Positions 34,790 through 46,600 of a DNA stretch of 64,000 nucleotides are shown here, piece by piece. The notes below the pieces were generated by a model. It did no database searches. It was not told where the DNA came from and was given only the letters and a program-made list of their open reading frames with translations. How positions within the stretch are numbered: the stretch's first letter is position 1; every line of letters starts with the position of its first letter. The stretch is from Sipunculus nudus (taxonomy: Eukaryota; Annelida; Sipuncula; Golfingiida; Sipunculidae). The stretch covers positions 1,862,479-1,926,478 of the forward strand of contig CM049321.1 of the NCBI GenBank assembly GCA_026874595.1, written 5' to 3'. Position numbers and translations under genes: made by a program.

Positions 34790-35167
34790 TAACCGCCTCT
34801 ATTTTTAAATGCTAACTTTACTAAGTATATGTACACCTGCGGAATTCCATTCCAGTTTAGGACTACGTGACAGGGCAGTAACGCATGCATCCTCTTATTT
34901 TATATCCAGGCGTTAACCAAGCCCGTTGACTATTGTACCTGCGGGCCCTGGGTGCGAAATCTTAACAATTGCTTGGTCTTACCACCGATGAAACCCCGTT
35001 TGTGAGTGAAACACGGCCATTGGACACGGCCTCCCCATAAAGCCTGCAGAGCGCTCCTTCTGGGCGGGGGCCGACCGTCAAAAAATCTCACCGCTTCGGC
35101 TTATTTTTAAAATCAAACTATCTATCGGCTTTGGGTCTTGTGCTCTACCCTTGAGCCACAGAAGCCG
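34790..35167 (-). mobile_element. Full-length tRNA-derived SINE, minus orientation
   Basis: The minus strand starts 'ggcttctgtggctcaagggt' 'agagcacaagacccaaagcc', a tRNA-like head with a good A box (tggctcaaggg). It continues 'ggtgagattttttgacggtc', 'cgtgtttcactca', 'ttaacgcctggatataaaa', 'ccctgtcacgtag' and 'agtaaagttagcattt'. Inverted partner of the copy at 34079. Confidence 0.75.
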
Positions 35168-35213
35168 GTTGTTAAACTTTTTATCAGTGCAAGATGTACA
35201 AAATTGTTCTTAC

Positions 35214-35250
35214 CTGACGGAAAGAGGGGGCTGTACGGAGGCAGGGCTAC
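35214..35250 (-). other. Candidate 37-bp upstream exon
   Basis: On the minus strand it lies between cttactttacag (AG at 35252-35251) and GTCAG|GTAAGAAC (GT at 35213-35212). It is C-rich and unlike its flanks. All three short frames are open, so coding potential cannot be judged. It could be a 5' UTR exon of the otopetrin-like gene or a chance site pair next to the SINE. Confidence 0.22.
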
Positions 35251-35774
35251 CTGTAAAGTAAGCGGGTATTTCTAAACGAAGATGTCAAATATACGCATGC
35301 GCACCCAGAGAGAGTCAAATTATAGCCCTGTCCCGATGTTCGTTTGTTATTTTCGCAACTCACCTCCAAAAATAGGCCTCGTTGTACATGATAACAACTC
35401 GTCATGGCACGTAAGCAGAGTGATAAAGTGTTCCAACCATACACGTATATATGATGTTAAAATTAATATAGACAGTAGAGTTAATTATAAGTAGTGTGAA
35501 TATTAATATCGGTCATAAATTATTAAAAGTTTATATATATTATCCGCATGTATGTAAATCTCGTTGAGTGCCAGTCTTACTAGTTATCAAGACCCCAATA
35601 AAATTTGTGAAGACCTTCGCCTCGACATAAAGAAGATTTTTTCCCAGAAATTATTTTTGTTTATCCAAAGGTATTGATCCGACAAAAAAAATCCTTGATC
35701 TGTACATTTATTTCCTTCAGAGATCTGTTGCCGATGGAAAAAATTGTTGTGGATATTTTAATTCCAAACAAGGC
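35251..35774. other. Unassigned sequence
   Basis: No gene or repeat recognised between the candidate exon and array C. Confidence 0.4.
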
Positions 35775-37880
35775 ATGTATCTCCGCCAGCGTCGGCGTTT
35801 TAGGCAAATAAGAGAGTACCAGGAGAGCGTGTACTTTGTCATACAGGAGACCTTCTCTATTGGCAAAAACGGCTACACTTGTAAACCTGTACAAATAAAT
35901 ATCTTCAAATCAAAGTACCTCAGGCCAACGTCGGCGTTTTATCCGAATTGGAAAGCACTGGGAGAGCGTGAACTTCCGCCAACGACGGCATTTTATCCAG
36001 ATTAGACAGCACCGGGAGAGCGCATACTTCCGCCAACATCGGCGTTTTATCCAAATTAGAAAACACTTGGAAAGCGTGAGCCTCCACCAACGTGGGCGTT
36101 TTATCCAGATTAGAAAGCACTGGGAGGGCGTGAACCTCCACCAACGTCGGCGTTTTATCCAGATTAGACAGCACTAGGAGAGCGTGACCCTCCGCCAACG
36201 TCGGCATTTATCAAGATTAGACAGCACCGGGAGAGCGGATACCTCCGCCAACATCGGCGTTTTATCCAGATTAGACAGCACTAGGAGAGCGTGACCCTCC
36301 GCCAACGTCGGCATTTATCAAGATTAGACAGCACCGGGAGAGCGGATACCTCCGCCAACATCGGCGTTTTATCCAGATTAGAAAGCACTTGGAGAGCATG
36401 AACCTCTGCCAACGTCGGCATTTATCAAGATTAAACAGCACCGGGAGAGCGTATACCTCCGCCAACATCGGCGTTTAATCCAGATTAGAAAGCACTGGGA
36501 GAGCATGAACCTCTGCCAACGTCGGCATTTATCAAGATTAGACAGCACCGGGAGAGCGTATACCTCCGCAAACATCGGCGTTTTATCCAGATTAGAAAGC
36601 ACTGGGAGAGCGTAAACCTCTGCCAACGTCGGCATTTATCAAGATTAGACAGCACCGGGAGAGCGTATACCTCCGCAAACATCGGCGTTTTATCCAGATT
36701 AGAAAGCACTGGGAGAGCGTAAACCTCTGCCAACGTCGGCATTTATCAAGATTAGACAGCACCGGGAGAGCGTATACCTCCGCAAACATCGGCGTTTTAT
36801 CCAGATTAGAAAGCACTGGGAGAGCGTAAACCTCTGCCAACGTCGGTGTTTTATCCAGATTAGAAAGCACTGGGAGAGCATGAACCTCTGCCAACGTCGG
36901 CATTTATCAAGATTAGACAGCACCGGGAGAGCGTATACCTCCGCAAACATCGGCGTTTTATCCAGATTAGAAAGCACTGGGAGAGCGTGAACCTCTGCCA
37001 ACGTCGGTGTTTTATCCAGATTAGAAAGCACTGGGAGAGCGTGAACCTCCGCCAACGTCGGCGTTTTATCCAGATTAGAAAGCACCGGGAGAGCGTATAC
37101 CCCCGCCAACGTCGGCTTTTTATCAACCGGGAGAGCTTATACCTCCGCCTACATCGGCGTTTTATTCAGATGAGACAGCACCGGGAGAGAGTCTTCCTCT
37201 GCAGATGTCGGCGTTTTATCCAGAGCATGTACCTCCCGCCAACATCGGCGTTTTGTTCAGATTAGACAGCAACGGAAGAGCGTGTACCTCCGCCAACTTT
37301 GGCGTTTTAATCAGATATGCCAAGACTTATGGAGGGTATACCTCCGCCAAAGTTTATCCACTTAGCAGTGCAAGACGTCTGTCTCCGTCACCTTCAGCAC
37401 CGAGAGTGCGGCTTCCTCCGCCCATGTCGACATTCTATCCAGATTAGACAGCACTTGGAGAGCGTGAACCTCCCGCCAACATCAGCGTTTTGTCCAGATG
37501 AGACAGCACTGGGAGAACGTGAACCTCCGCCAACATCGGCATTTATCTAGATTAGACAGCACCGGGAAAGCGTCTTCCTCTTCAAATGTCGGTGTTTAAC
37601 CAGAGCTTGTACCTCCCGGCAACGTCGGCGTTTTATCCAGAAAAGACAGCACCGGGAGAGAGTGAACCTCCGCCAACGTCGGCGTTTTGTTCAGATTAGA
37701 CAGCACCGGAAGAGCGTCACCTCCGCCAACTTTGGCGTTTCAATCAGATATGACAACACTTATGGAGGGTATACCTCCGCCAACGTTTATCCACTTAGCA
37801 GTGCAAGACGTCTGTCTCCGTCACCGTCTACTTGTTTTCCCCTAGGTTACAGAGTACTTGGAGACCCCATACCTTTATCA
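35775..37880. repeat. ~54-bp minisatellite with 107-bp higher-order unit (array C)
   Basis: About 38 copies of a 53/54-bp unit: ccgccaacgtcggcgtttta, then tccagattagaaagcactgg, then gagagcgtgaacct. Between about 36300 and 36960 a 54-bp and a 53-bp unit alternate as a 107-bp higher-order repeat. Identical open frames restart every 107 bases (minus-strand starts at 36635, 36742 and so on). The minus strand encodes an 18-residue repeat, TLAEVHALPVLSNLDKTP, but each 53-bp unit breaks the frame, so it is not a gene. Unusually CpG-rich for this window. At the right end the array mixes with 'cacttatggagggtatacct' variants. Confidence 0.92.
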
Positions 37881-38445
37881 ATGTCAGTTTTGTATCCAGA
37901 ATATCCGATACGTGGAGTGTAATGACCATTCCTTTTTATCTACATTAGACATCAGAGGGACAGCGCATATTTCTGCTTGTTAGGTATTGTTTTTATAAGA
38001 CATTTCCTCATATTTTTTTAGTTCAGGAAGACGTATCTCACCTACACTCATCTATATCCACAGTGACTTAATTCTTAAGATACATAAACAAATGAAAATC
38101 ATCCCCCTCTGTTTATGGATAGTTAACCCTCTACTCTCTTTAAACCAGCATGTATTAACGGTGTAATATTTACCCCCAGGTGTATCGACAGATGTTAGAG
38201 TTTATTATATAGACCATAAGTAATTATCAGATGGCAGCTTACCAATTTTTCAGAACAACCTTTTAATTTATATGTACTTTAGAACAAAGCGTTCACCAAA
38301 TAGTGATTCAAGATTATGTGTTCACTTGTATTTGAGGTCAACAGGTCAGCTGATACATATTACAGAAAAAAACAGGATTTGAAGTAAAAATATTTTACAT
38401 AATGAAATTAAAAAAAAATAAAGTTAAAAAAAATAATAATAATAA

Positions 38446-38493
<48 letters not shown>

Positions 38494-40610
38494 CAACATA
38501 ATATATAATATAGATATTAAATATGTATGCATAATCTGTACATAGCACGTAATCTCAGTACTTACAAGTCACATGTCAGTCCATCCATACTGTTTTGTAG
38601 TGCTAAAAAAATATAGGAGAATTCCGGCCCACAAATCGGTCATAGACTCGCGCCCTATCTCAGAACAGTATACCATGCAGTCGTAGACCCACTCCCTGCC
38701 ACAGAAAAATCTCTTGGCGGAGAAGGGTTTATCAGAACACTTGACCCGTATTGTTCAAAGGTCCGCCGTAAATATTCATCAGTGAACTTCTGAAGAGTTT
38801 ACAGATAAAGAATTGACGAGTGTTGGTGTTTATGTAGAGATGTGTTCATTGTGTGTCCTGGACTGCGAAGTTAAAGTAAAGTTTACTAATGTTATAGTCC
38901 GTTTCATCCCCTCGTATCCACCTGAATTTTGCTGTGAAAATTGTTATTAGTTACATTTCAAGAGAAACAATTATAGTGTAGAACAGAAGATTAAAGATTT
39001 TTATTTCATCAAGGTATCTAAATCCCTACCTTACGCCTTATTTAAGAAACAGAATTATCTGACAATATGAAAAATCAGTCTACATTTTACAATATATCAC
39101 ATCCACTTATGACGGTCAAAGTCATTGGTTCCATGCAAAAAAGCCTCTTTTGACAGCAGCTGATTGGATGATGTCATGTAAACACTAAAAAAATATAAAA
39201 ACAAAGATGGCTACACATGTAGGGACACATATCTGCCAGATCATTGTGAAGAGACTTAAAAGTTGTGAAACATAAACTTGGGATTTATTGTAAAATTTTT
39301 AATAGTCATATTATATTGTCATTTCTATATGTAGTTTTCTAGGAAATAATTATAAAATATTAACTTTTCAGAAATTTACCTATAAATAGCAGGTGGATAG
39401 CAGGTGGTAAAATGAACTGTAGTCACAGTGGGCCTGATGGTATATGGCGCAGTCAGGAAGATAAATAGGGGCTATGGAAAGGATATTTTACGTGATGGTG
39501 TATATAAGAAACATGGTGTATATGTATACACATGTATATATCTTAGCTGACACCATACAAAATTAAACGCATTATTTTCCATGCCTTCTTACCCCGTAGG
39601 GAGGGAGGCGTCACCAGACTGCGGCTATGAGCAGTCGCCAATCTAACCCGGCTGTTGGACATGTTGTGCCAGAGACTTATCATTCATACCTAAATATATG
39701 TGCAATGTCCCACTACATATACGTGTATATATTTTAACATTCATTGGACCGCTATGTGTGCATTTGTAAACGGAAATTGTGAAATTGTTATTCTGGATTT
39801 GTGCAGTTTCATTAGTAAAGTTTGGATCTTCCCACAAACACAAAATGCCCCTGAGAAAAAAAAAAGCTGAATTTAGCTGACTTTAGCCGATCACTAATAG
39901 GCTAAACACCATAAAAATCTCTTCTATAGTCTGTTCCATTGGTATTGGCGATTTTTCTCTGAAACGTAAATACTATCACACAATTTGACACTAAAGCTGA
40001 TGAGGGAGCAAAGGCTTAATATGAGATGTAACACTACATAACAAAAAACAACATACATATTTAGCAACCTTTTGTTTCTTCTTAATCATTTAGCCAGGTG
40101 GCGTGGCCTCTGTCATGGGTTAGCAGCCTCAATTTGACAATAACTTTTTTTTAGAATATTTATGAGACTCAACAACCATTCAGCATTTTTTTAATGTAGT
40201 TATTTGAGCACGTGAGCAGTGACCTTGGCCTTCATCAGATTGGTTGAGATGTTGTAAAAAAATAGACTGTTTTCTCATATGTTGATTTTAATAAATTTCT
40301 AAAATATTATACAAGGTACGGTTTTGGTTTCATTCTAATTAATTAGGCCTATGCCTCATTCCTACATTACAGCTTACTTTCTGGATCTGATCTGTGAGTT
40401 TAAGAAAAGATCACCACATTTCGATGGGCGCCGAACTGTGGAACAAACAATAATAAATGCAAACATTCTATTTTCTTTCTGTAATAATTATATGTAATGT
40501 GTCGTATTTTCATTCATAATTCATTGATTATTTTTATATTACATATGACAGAGCATCGAATTTAATTTATTATTAGTAATGAAAGATTGTTAAAGATTAT
40601 TATAATGTAC
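37881..40610. other. Unassigned AT-rich sequence
   Basis: Contains (AAT)n at about 38432-38491. No coding region recognised. The small open frame at 39643-39843 (minus) has no known motif. Confidence 0.45.
38566..38602 (-). other. Candidate 37-bp exon
   Basis: On the minus strand a strong pyrimidine tract and acceptor (cctatatttttttag, AG at 38604-38603) precedes 37 bases ending ACTT|GTAAGTAC (GT at 38565-38564). It includes an ATG, but that frame would not stay open into the other candidate exons. It is at best a non-coding 5' exon, with a high chance of coincidence. Confidence 0.18.
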
Positions 40611-40617
40611 ACCATTA

Positions 40618-43600
40618 TGCCATAACCTGTAGGCCGATAGTGTAAAGTAAATGTTAATGCCTGGGAGCCGATGGTATAAAGTAAATATTGATGCCTGTAA
40701 GCCGATTGTATAAACTAAATGTTGATGCCTGTGGGCCGATGGTTTGCAGTAAATGTTGATGCTTTGGGCCGATGGTATAATGTAAATGTTGATGCCTGTG
40801 GGCCGATGGTATAAAGTAAATGTTGATGCCTGTGGGCCGATGGTATTAAGTAAATGTTGATGCCTGTGGGCCGATGGTATTAAGTTAATGTGATGCCTGT
40901 GGGCCCATGGTATAAAGTAAATGTTGATGCCTGTGGGCCGATTGTATTAAGTAAATATTGATGCCTGTGGCCCCAGGGTATAAAGTAAATATATAACTGG
41001 GGGCCGAGGGTATACAGTAAATGATGATGCCTGTGGGCCGATGGTATAAAGTAAATGTTTATGCCTGTGGGCCGATGGTGTAAAGTAAACGTTGAAGCCT
41101 GTGGCCAGATGCTATGAAGTTAGTGTTGATGCCTGTGGGCCGATGGTATAAAGTAAATGTTGATGCCTTTGGGCCGATGGTATAAAGTAAATGATGATGC
41201 CTGTGGGCCGATGGTATAAAGTAAATGTTGTAGCCTGTGGCCAGATGGTATAACGTTAATGTTGAAGACTGTTTGCTGATGGTGTAAAGAAAATGGTGAT
41301 GCCTGTGGGCCGATTGTATCGGTAAATATTGATGCCTGTGGGCCGATGGTATAAAGTAAATGTTGATGCCTGTGGGCCGACGGTCTAAAGTAAATGTTGT
41401 AGCCTGTGGCCAGATGGTATAACGTTAATGTTGAAGCCTGTGGGCTGATGGTGTAAAGTAAATGGTGATGCCTGTGGGCCGATTGTATCGGTAAATATTG
41501 ATGCCTGTGGGCCGATGGTATAAAGTAAATGTTGATGCCTGTGGGCCGACGGTCTAAAGTAAATGTTGTAGCCTGTGGCCAGATGGTAATACGTTAATGT
41601 TGAAGCCTGTGGGCTGATGGTGTAAAGTTAATGGTGATGCCTGTGGGCCGACGGTCTAAAGTAAATGTTGTAGCCTGTGGCCAGATGGTATAACGTTAAT
41701 GTTGAAGCCTGTGGGCTGATGGTGTAAAGTAAATGGTGATGCCTGTGGGCCGATTGTATCGGTAAATATTGATGCCTGTGGGCCGATGGTATAAAGTAAA
41801 TGTTGATGCCTGTGGGCCGACGGTCTAAAGTAAATGTTGTAGCCTGTGGCCAGATGGTATAACGTTAATGTTGAAGCCTGTGGGCTGATGGTGTAAAGTT
41901 TATGGTGATGCCTGTGGGCCGATTGTATCGGTAAATATTGATGCCTGTGGGCCGATGGTATAAAGTTAATGTTGATGCCTGTTGACCAATTGTGTAGAGT
42001 AAATGTTAATGCCTGTCGACCGATGGTTTGCAGTAAATGTTGATGCTTGGAGCCGATGATATAATGTAAATGTTGATGCCCGTGAGCCGATTGTATGCAG
42101 TAAATGTTTATGCCTGTGAGCCGATGGTATTAAGTTAATATCGATGCCTGTTGGCCAATGGTGTTAAGTAACTGTTGTAGCCTGAGGCCAGATGGTATAA
42201 AGTTAATGTTGAAGCCTGTGGGCTGATGGTGTTAAGTTAATGGTGATGCCTGTGGGCCGATTGTATCGGTAAATATTGATGCTTGTGGGCCGATGGTATA
42301 AAGTTAATGGTGATGCCTGTGGGCCGATTGTATCGGTAAATATTGATGCCTGTGGGCCGATGGTATAAAGTTAATGTTGATGCCTGTGGGCCGATGGTAT
42401 AAAGTAAATGTGATGCCTGATGTGGTTTGCAATAAATGTTGATGCTTGGGGCCGGTGGTATAATGTAAATGTTAATGCCTGTGAGCCGATGGTTTTCAGT
42501 AAATGTTGATGCCTGTGAGCCGATAGTATTAAATTAATATCGATGCCTGTTGGCCGATGGTATAAAGTAAATATTGATGCTAGCGGGCCGATGGTATAAA
42601 GTTAATGTTGATACCTTTGGGTCGATGGTACGCAGTAAATGTTGATGCCTTTGGCCCGAGGGTATACAGTAAATGTGATGCCTGTGGGCCCATGGTATAA
42701 GGTAAATGTTGATGCCTGTGGGCCGATGGTATAAAGTAAATGTTGACGCCTGTGGACCCATGGTAAAAAGTAAATGTTGATGCCTGTGGGCCGATTGTAT
42801 AAAGTAAATGTGATGCCTGTGGACCCATGGTATAAAGTAAATGTTGATGCCTGTGGGCCGATTGTATTAAGTAAATGTTGATGCCTGTGGGCCGATGGTA
42901 TTAAGTTTATGTGATGCCCGTAGGCCGATGGTATAAAGTAAATGTTGATGCCTGTGGGCCGAGGGTATAAAGTAAATGTTGATGCCTGTGGGCCGATGGT
43001 ATTAAGTAAATGTTGATGCCTGTGGGCCGATGGTATTAAGTTTATGTGATGCCTGAAGGCCGATGGTATAAAGTAAATGATGATGCCTGTGGGCCGATGG
43101 TATAAAGTAAATGTTGTAGCCTGTGGCCAGATGGTATAACGTTAATGTTGAAGACTGTTTGCTGATGGTGTAAAGAAAATGGTGATGCCTGTGGGCCGAT
43201 TGTATCGGTAAATATTGATGCCTGTGGGCCGATGGTATAAAGTAAATGTTGATGCCTGTGGGCCGACGGTCTAAAGTAAATGTTGTAGCCTGTGGCCAGA
43301 TGGTATAACCTTAATGTTGAAGCCTGTGGGCTGATGGTGTAAAGTAAATGGTGATGCCTGTGGGCCGATTGTATCGGTAAATATTGATGCCTGTGGGCCG
43401 ATGGTATAAAGTAAATGTTGATGCCTGTGGGCCGACGGTCTAAAGTAAATGTTGTAGCCTGTGGCCAGATTGTAATACGTTAATGTTGAAGCCTGTGGGC
43501 TGATGGTGTAAAGTTAATGGTGATGCCTGTGGGCCGACGGTCTAAAGTAAATGTTGTAGCCTGTGGCCAGATGGTATAACGTTAATGTTGAAGCCTGTGG

Positions 43601-46600
43601 GCTGATGGTGTAAAGTAAATGGTGATGCCTGTGGGCCGATTGTATCGGTAAATATTGATGCCTGTGGGCCGATGGTATAAAGTAAATGTTGATGCCTGTG
43701 GGCCGACGGTCTAAAGTTAATGTTGTAGCCTGTGGCCAGATGGTATAACGTTAATATTGAAGCCTGTGGGCTGATGGTGTAAAGTTTATGGTGATGCCTG
43801 TGGGCCGATTGTATCGGTAAATATTGATGCCTGTGGGCCGATGGTATAAAGTTAATGTTGATGCCTGTTGACCAATTGTGTAGAGTAAATGTTAATGCCT
43901 GTTGACCGATGGTTTGCAGTAAATGTTGATGCTTGGAGCCGATGATATAATGTAAATGTTGATGCCTATGAGCCGATTGTATGCAGTAAATGTTTATGCC
44001 TGTGAGCCGATGGTATTAAGTTAATATCGATGCCTGTTGGCCAATGGTGTTAAGTAAATGTTGTAGCCTAAGGCCAGATGGTATAAAGTTAATGTTGAAG
44101 CCTGTGGGCTGATGGTGTTAAGTTAATGGTGATGCCTGTGGGCCGATTGTATCGGTAAATATTGATGCTTGTGGGCCGTTGGTATAAAGGTAATGGTGAT
44201 GTCTGTGGGCCGATTGTATCGGTAAATATTGATGCCTGTGGGCCGATGGTATAAAGATAATGTTGATGCCTGTGGGCCGATGGTATAAAGTAAATGTGAT
44301 GCCTGATGTGGTTTGCAATAAATGTTGATGCTTGGGGCCGGTGGTATAATGTAAATGTTAATGCCTGTGAGCCGTTGGTTTTCAGTAAATGTTGATGCCT
44401 GTGAGCCGATAGTATTAAATTAATATCGATGCCTGTTGGCCGATGGTATAAAGTAAATATTGATGCTAGCGGGCCGATGGTATAAAGTTAATGTTGATAC
44501 CTGTGGGTCGATGGTACGCAGTAAATGTTGATGCCTTTGGCCCGAGGGTATACAGTAAATGTGATGCCTGTGGGCCCATGGTATAAAGTAAATGTTGATA
44601 GCTGTGGCCCGAGGGTATAAAGTAAATGTTGATGCCTGTGGGCCGATTGTATAAAGTAAATGTGATGCCTGTGGACCCATGGTATAAAGTAAATGTTGAT
44701 GCCTGTGGGCCGATTGTATTAAATTAATATCGATGCCTGTTGGCCGATGGTATAAAGTAAATATTGATGCTAGCGGGCCGATGGTATAAAGTTAATGTTG
44801 ATACCTTTGGGTCGATGGTACGCAGTAAATGTTGATGCCTTTGGCCCGAGGGTATACAGTAAATGTGATGCCTGTGGGCCCATGGTATAAAGTAAATGTT
44901 GATAGCTGTGGCCCGAGGGTATAAAGTAAATGTTGATGCCTGTGGGCCGATGGTATAAGGTAAATGTTGATGCCTGTGGGCCGATGGTATAAAGTAAATG
45001 TTGACGCCTGTGGACCCATGGTAAAAAGTAAATGTTGATGCCTGTGGGCCGATTGTATAAAGTAAATGTGATGCCTGTGGACCCATGGTATAAAGTAAAT
45101 GTTGATGCCTGTGGGCCGATTGTATTAAGTAAATGTTGATGCCTGTGGGCCGATGGTATTAAGTTTATGTGATGCCCGTAGGCCTATGGTATAAAGTAAA
45201 TGTTGATGCCTGTGGGCCGAGGGTATAAAGTAAATGTTGATGCCTGTGGGCCGATGGTATTAAGTAAATGTTGATGCCTGTGGGCCGATGGTATTAAGTT
45301 TATGTGATGCCTGAAGGCCGATGGTATAAAGTAAATGATGATGCCTGTGGGCCGATGGTATAAAGTAAATGTTGTAGCCTGTGGCCAGATGGTATAACGT
45401 TAATGTTGAAGACTGTTTGCTGATGGTGTAAAGAAAATGGTGATGCCTGTGGGCCGATTGTATCGGTAAATATTGATGCCTGTGGGCCGATGGTATAAAG
45501 TAAATGTTGATGCCTGTGGGCCGACGGTCTAAAGTAAATGTTGTAGCCTGTGGCCAGATGGTATAACCTTAATGTTGAAGCCTGTGGGCTGATGGTGTAA
45601 AGTAAATGGTGATGCCTGTGGGCCGATTGTATCGGTAAATATTGATGCCTGTGGGCCGATGGTATAAAGTAAATGTTGATGCCTGTGGGCCGACGGTCTA
45701 AAGTAAATGTTGTAGCCTGTGGCCAGATGGTAATACGTTAATGTTGAAGCCTGTGGGCTGATGGTGTAAAGTTTATGGTGATGCCTGTGGGCCGACGGTC
45801 TAAAGTAAATATTGTAGCCTGTGGCCAGATGGTATAACGTTAATGTTGAAGCCTGTGGGCTGATGGTGTAAAGTAAATGGTGATGCCTGTGGGCCGATTT
45901 TATCGGTAAATATTGATGCCTGTGGGCCGATGGTATAAAGTAAATGTTGATGCCTGTGGGCCGACGGTCTAAAGTTAATGTTGTAGCCTGTGGCCAGATG
46001 GTATAACGTTAATGTTGAAGCCTGTGGGCTGATGGTGTAAAGTTTATGGTGATGCCTGTGGGCCGATTGTATCGGTAAATATTGATGCCTGTGGGCCGAT
46101 GGTATAAAGTTAATGTTGATGCCTGTTGACCAATTGTGTAGAGTAAATGTTAATGCCTGTTGACCGATGGTTTGCAGTAAATGTTGATGCTTGGAGCCGA
46201 TGATATAATGTAAATGTTGATGCCTGTGAGCCGTTGGTTTTCAGTAAATGTTGATGCCTGTGAGCCGATAGTATTAAATTAATATCGATGCCTGTTGGCC
46301 GATGGTATAAAGTAAATATTGATGCTAGCGGGCCGATGGTATAAAGTTAATGTTGATACCTGTGGGTCGATGGTACGCAGTAAATGTTGATGCCTTTGGC
46401 CCGAGGGTATACAGTAAATGTGATGCCTGTGGGCCCATGGTATAAAGTAAATGTTGATAGCTGTGGCCCGAGGGTATAAAGTAAATGTTGATGCCTGTGG
46501 GCCGATGGTATAAGGTAATTGTTGATGCCTGTGGGCCGATGGTATAAAGTAAATGTTGACGCCTGTGGACCCATGGTATAAAGTAAATGTTGATGCCTGT

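Noticed and set aside
35920-37126. 18-residue repeat protein on the minus strand of array C
   Set aside because: The 54-bp unit makes an in-phase 18-codon repeat, but the frequent 53-bp units shift the frame. The same peptide occurs in staggered frames and there is no start context or splice partner.
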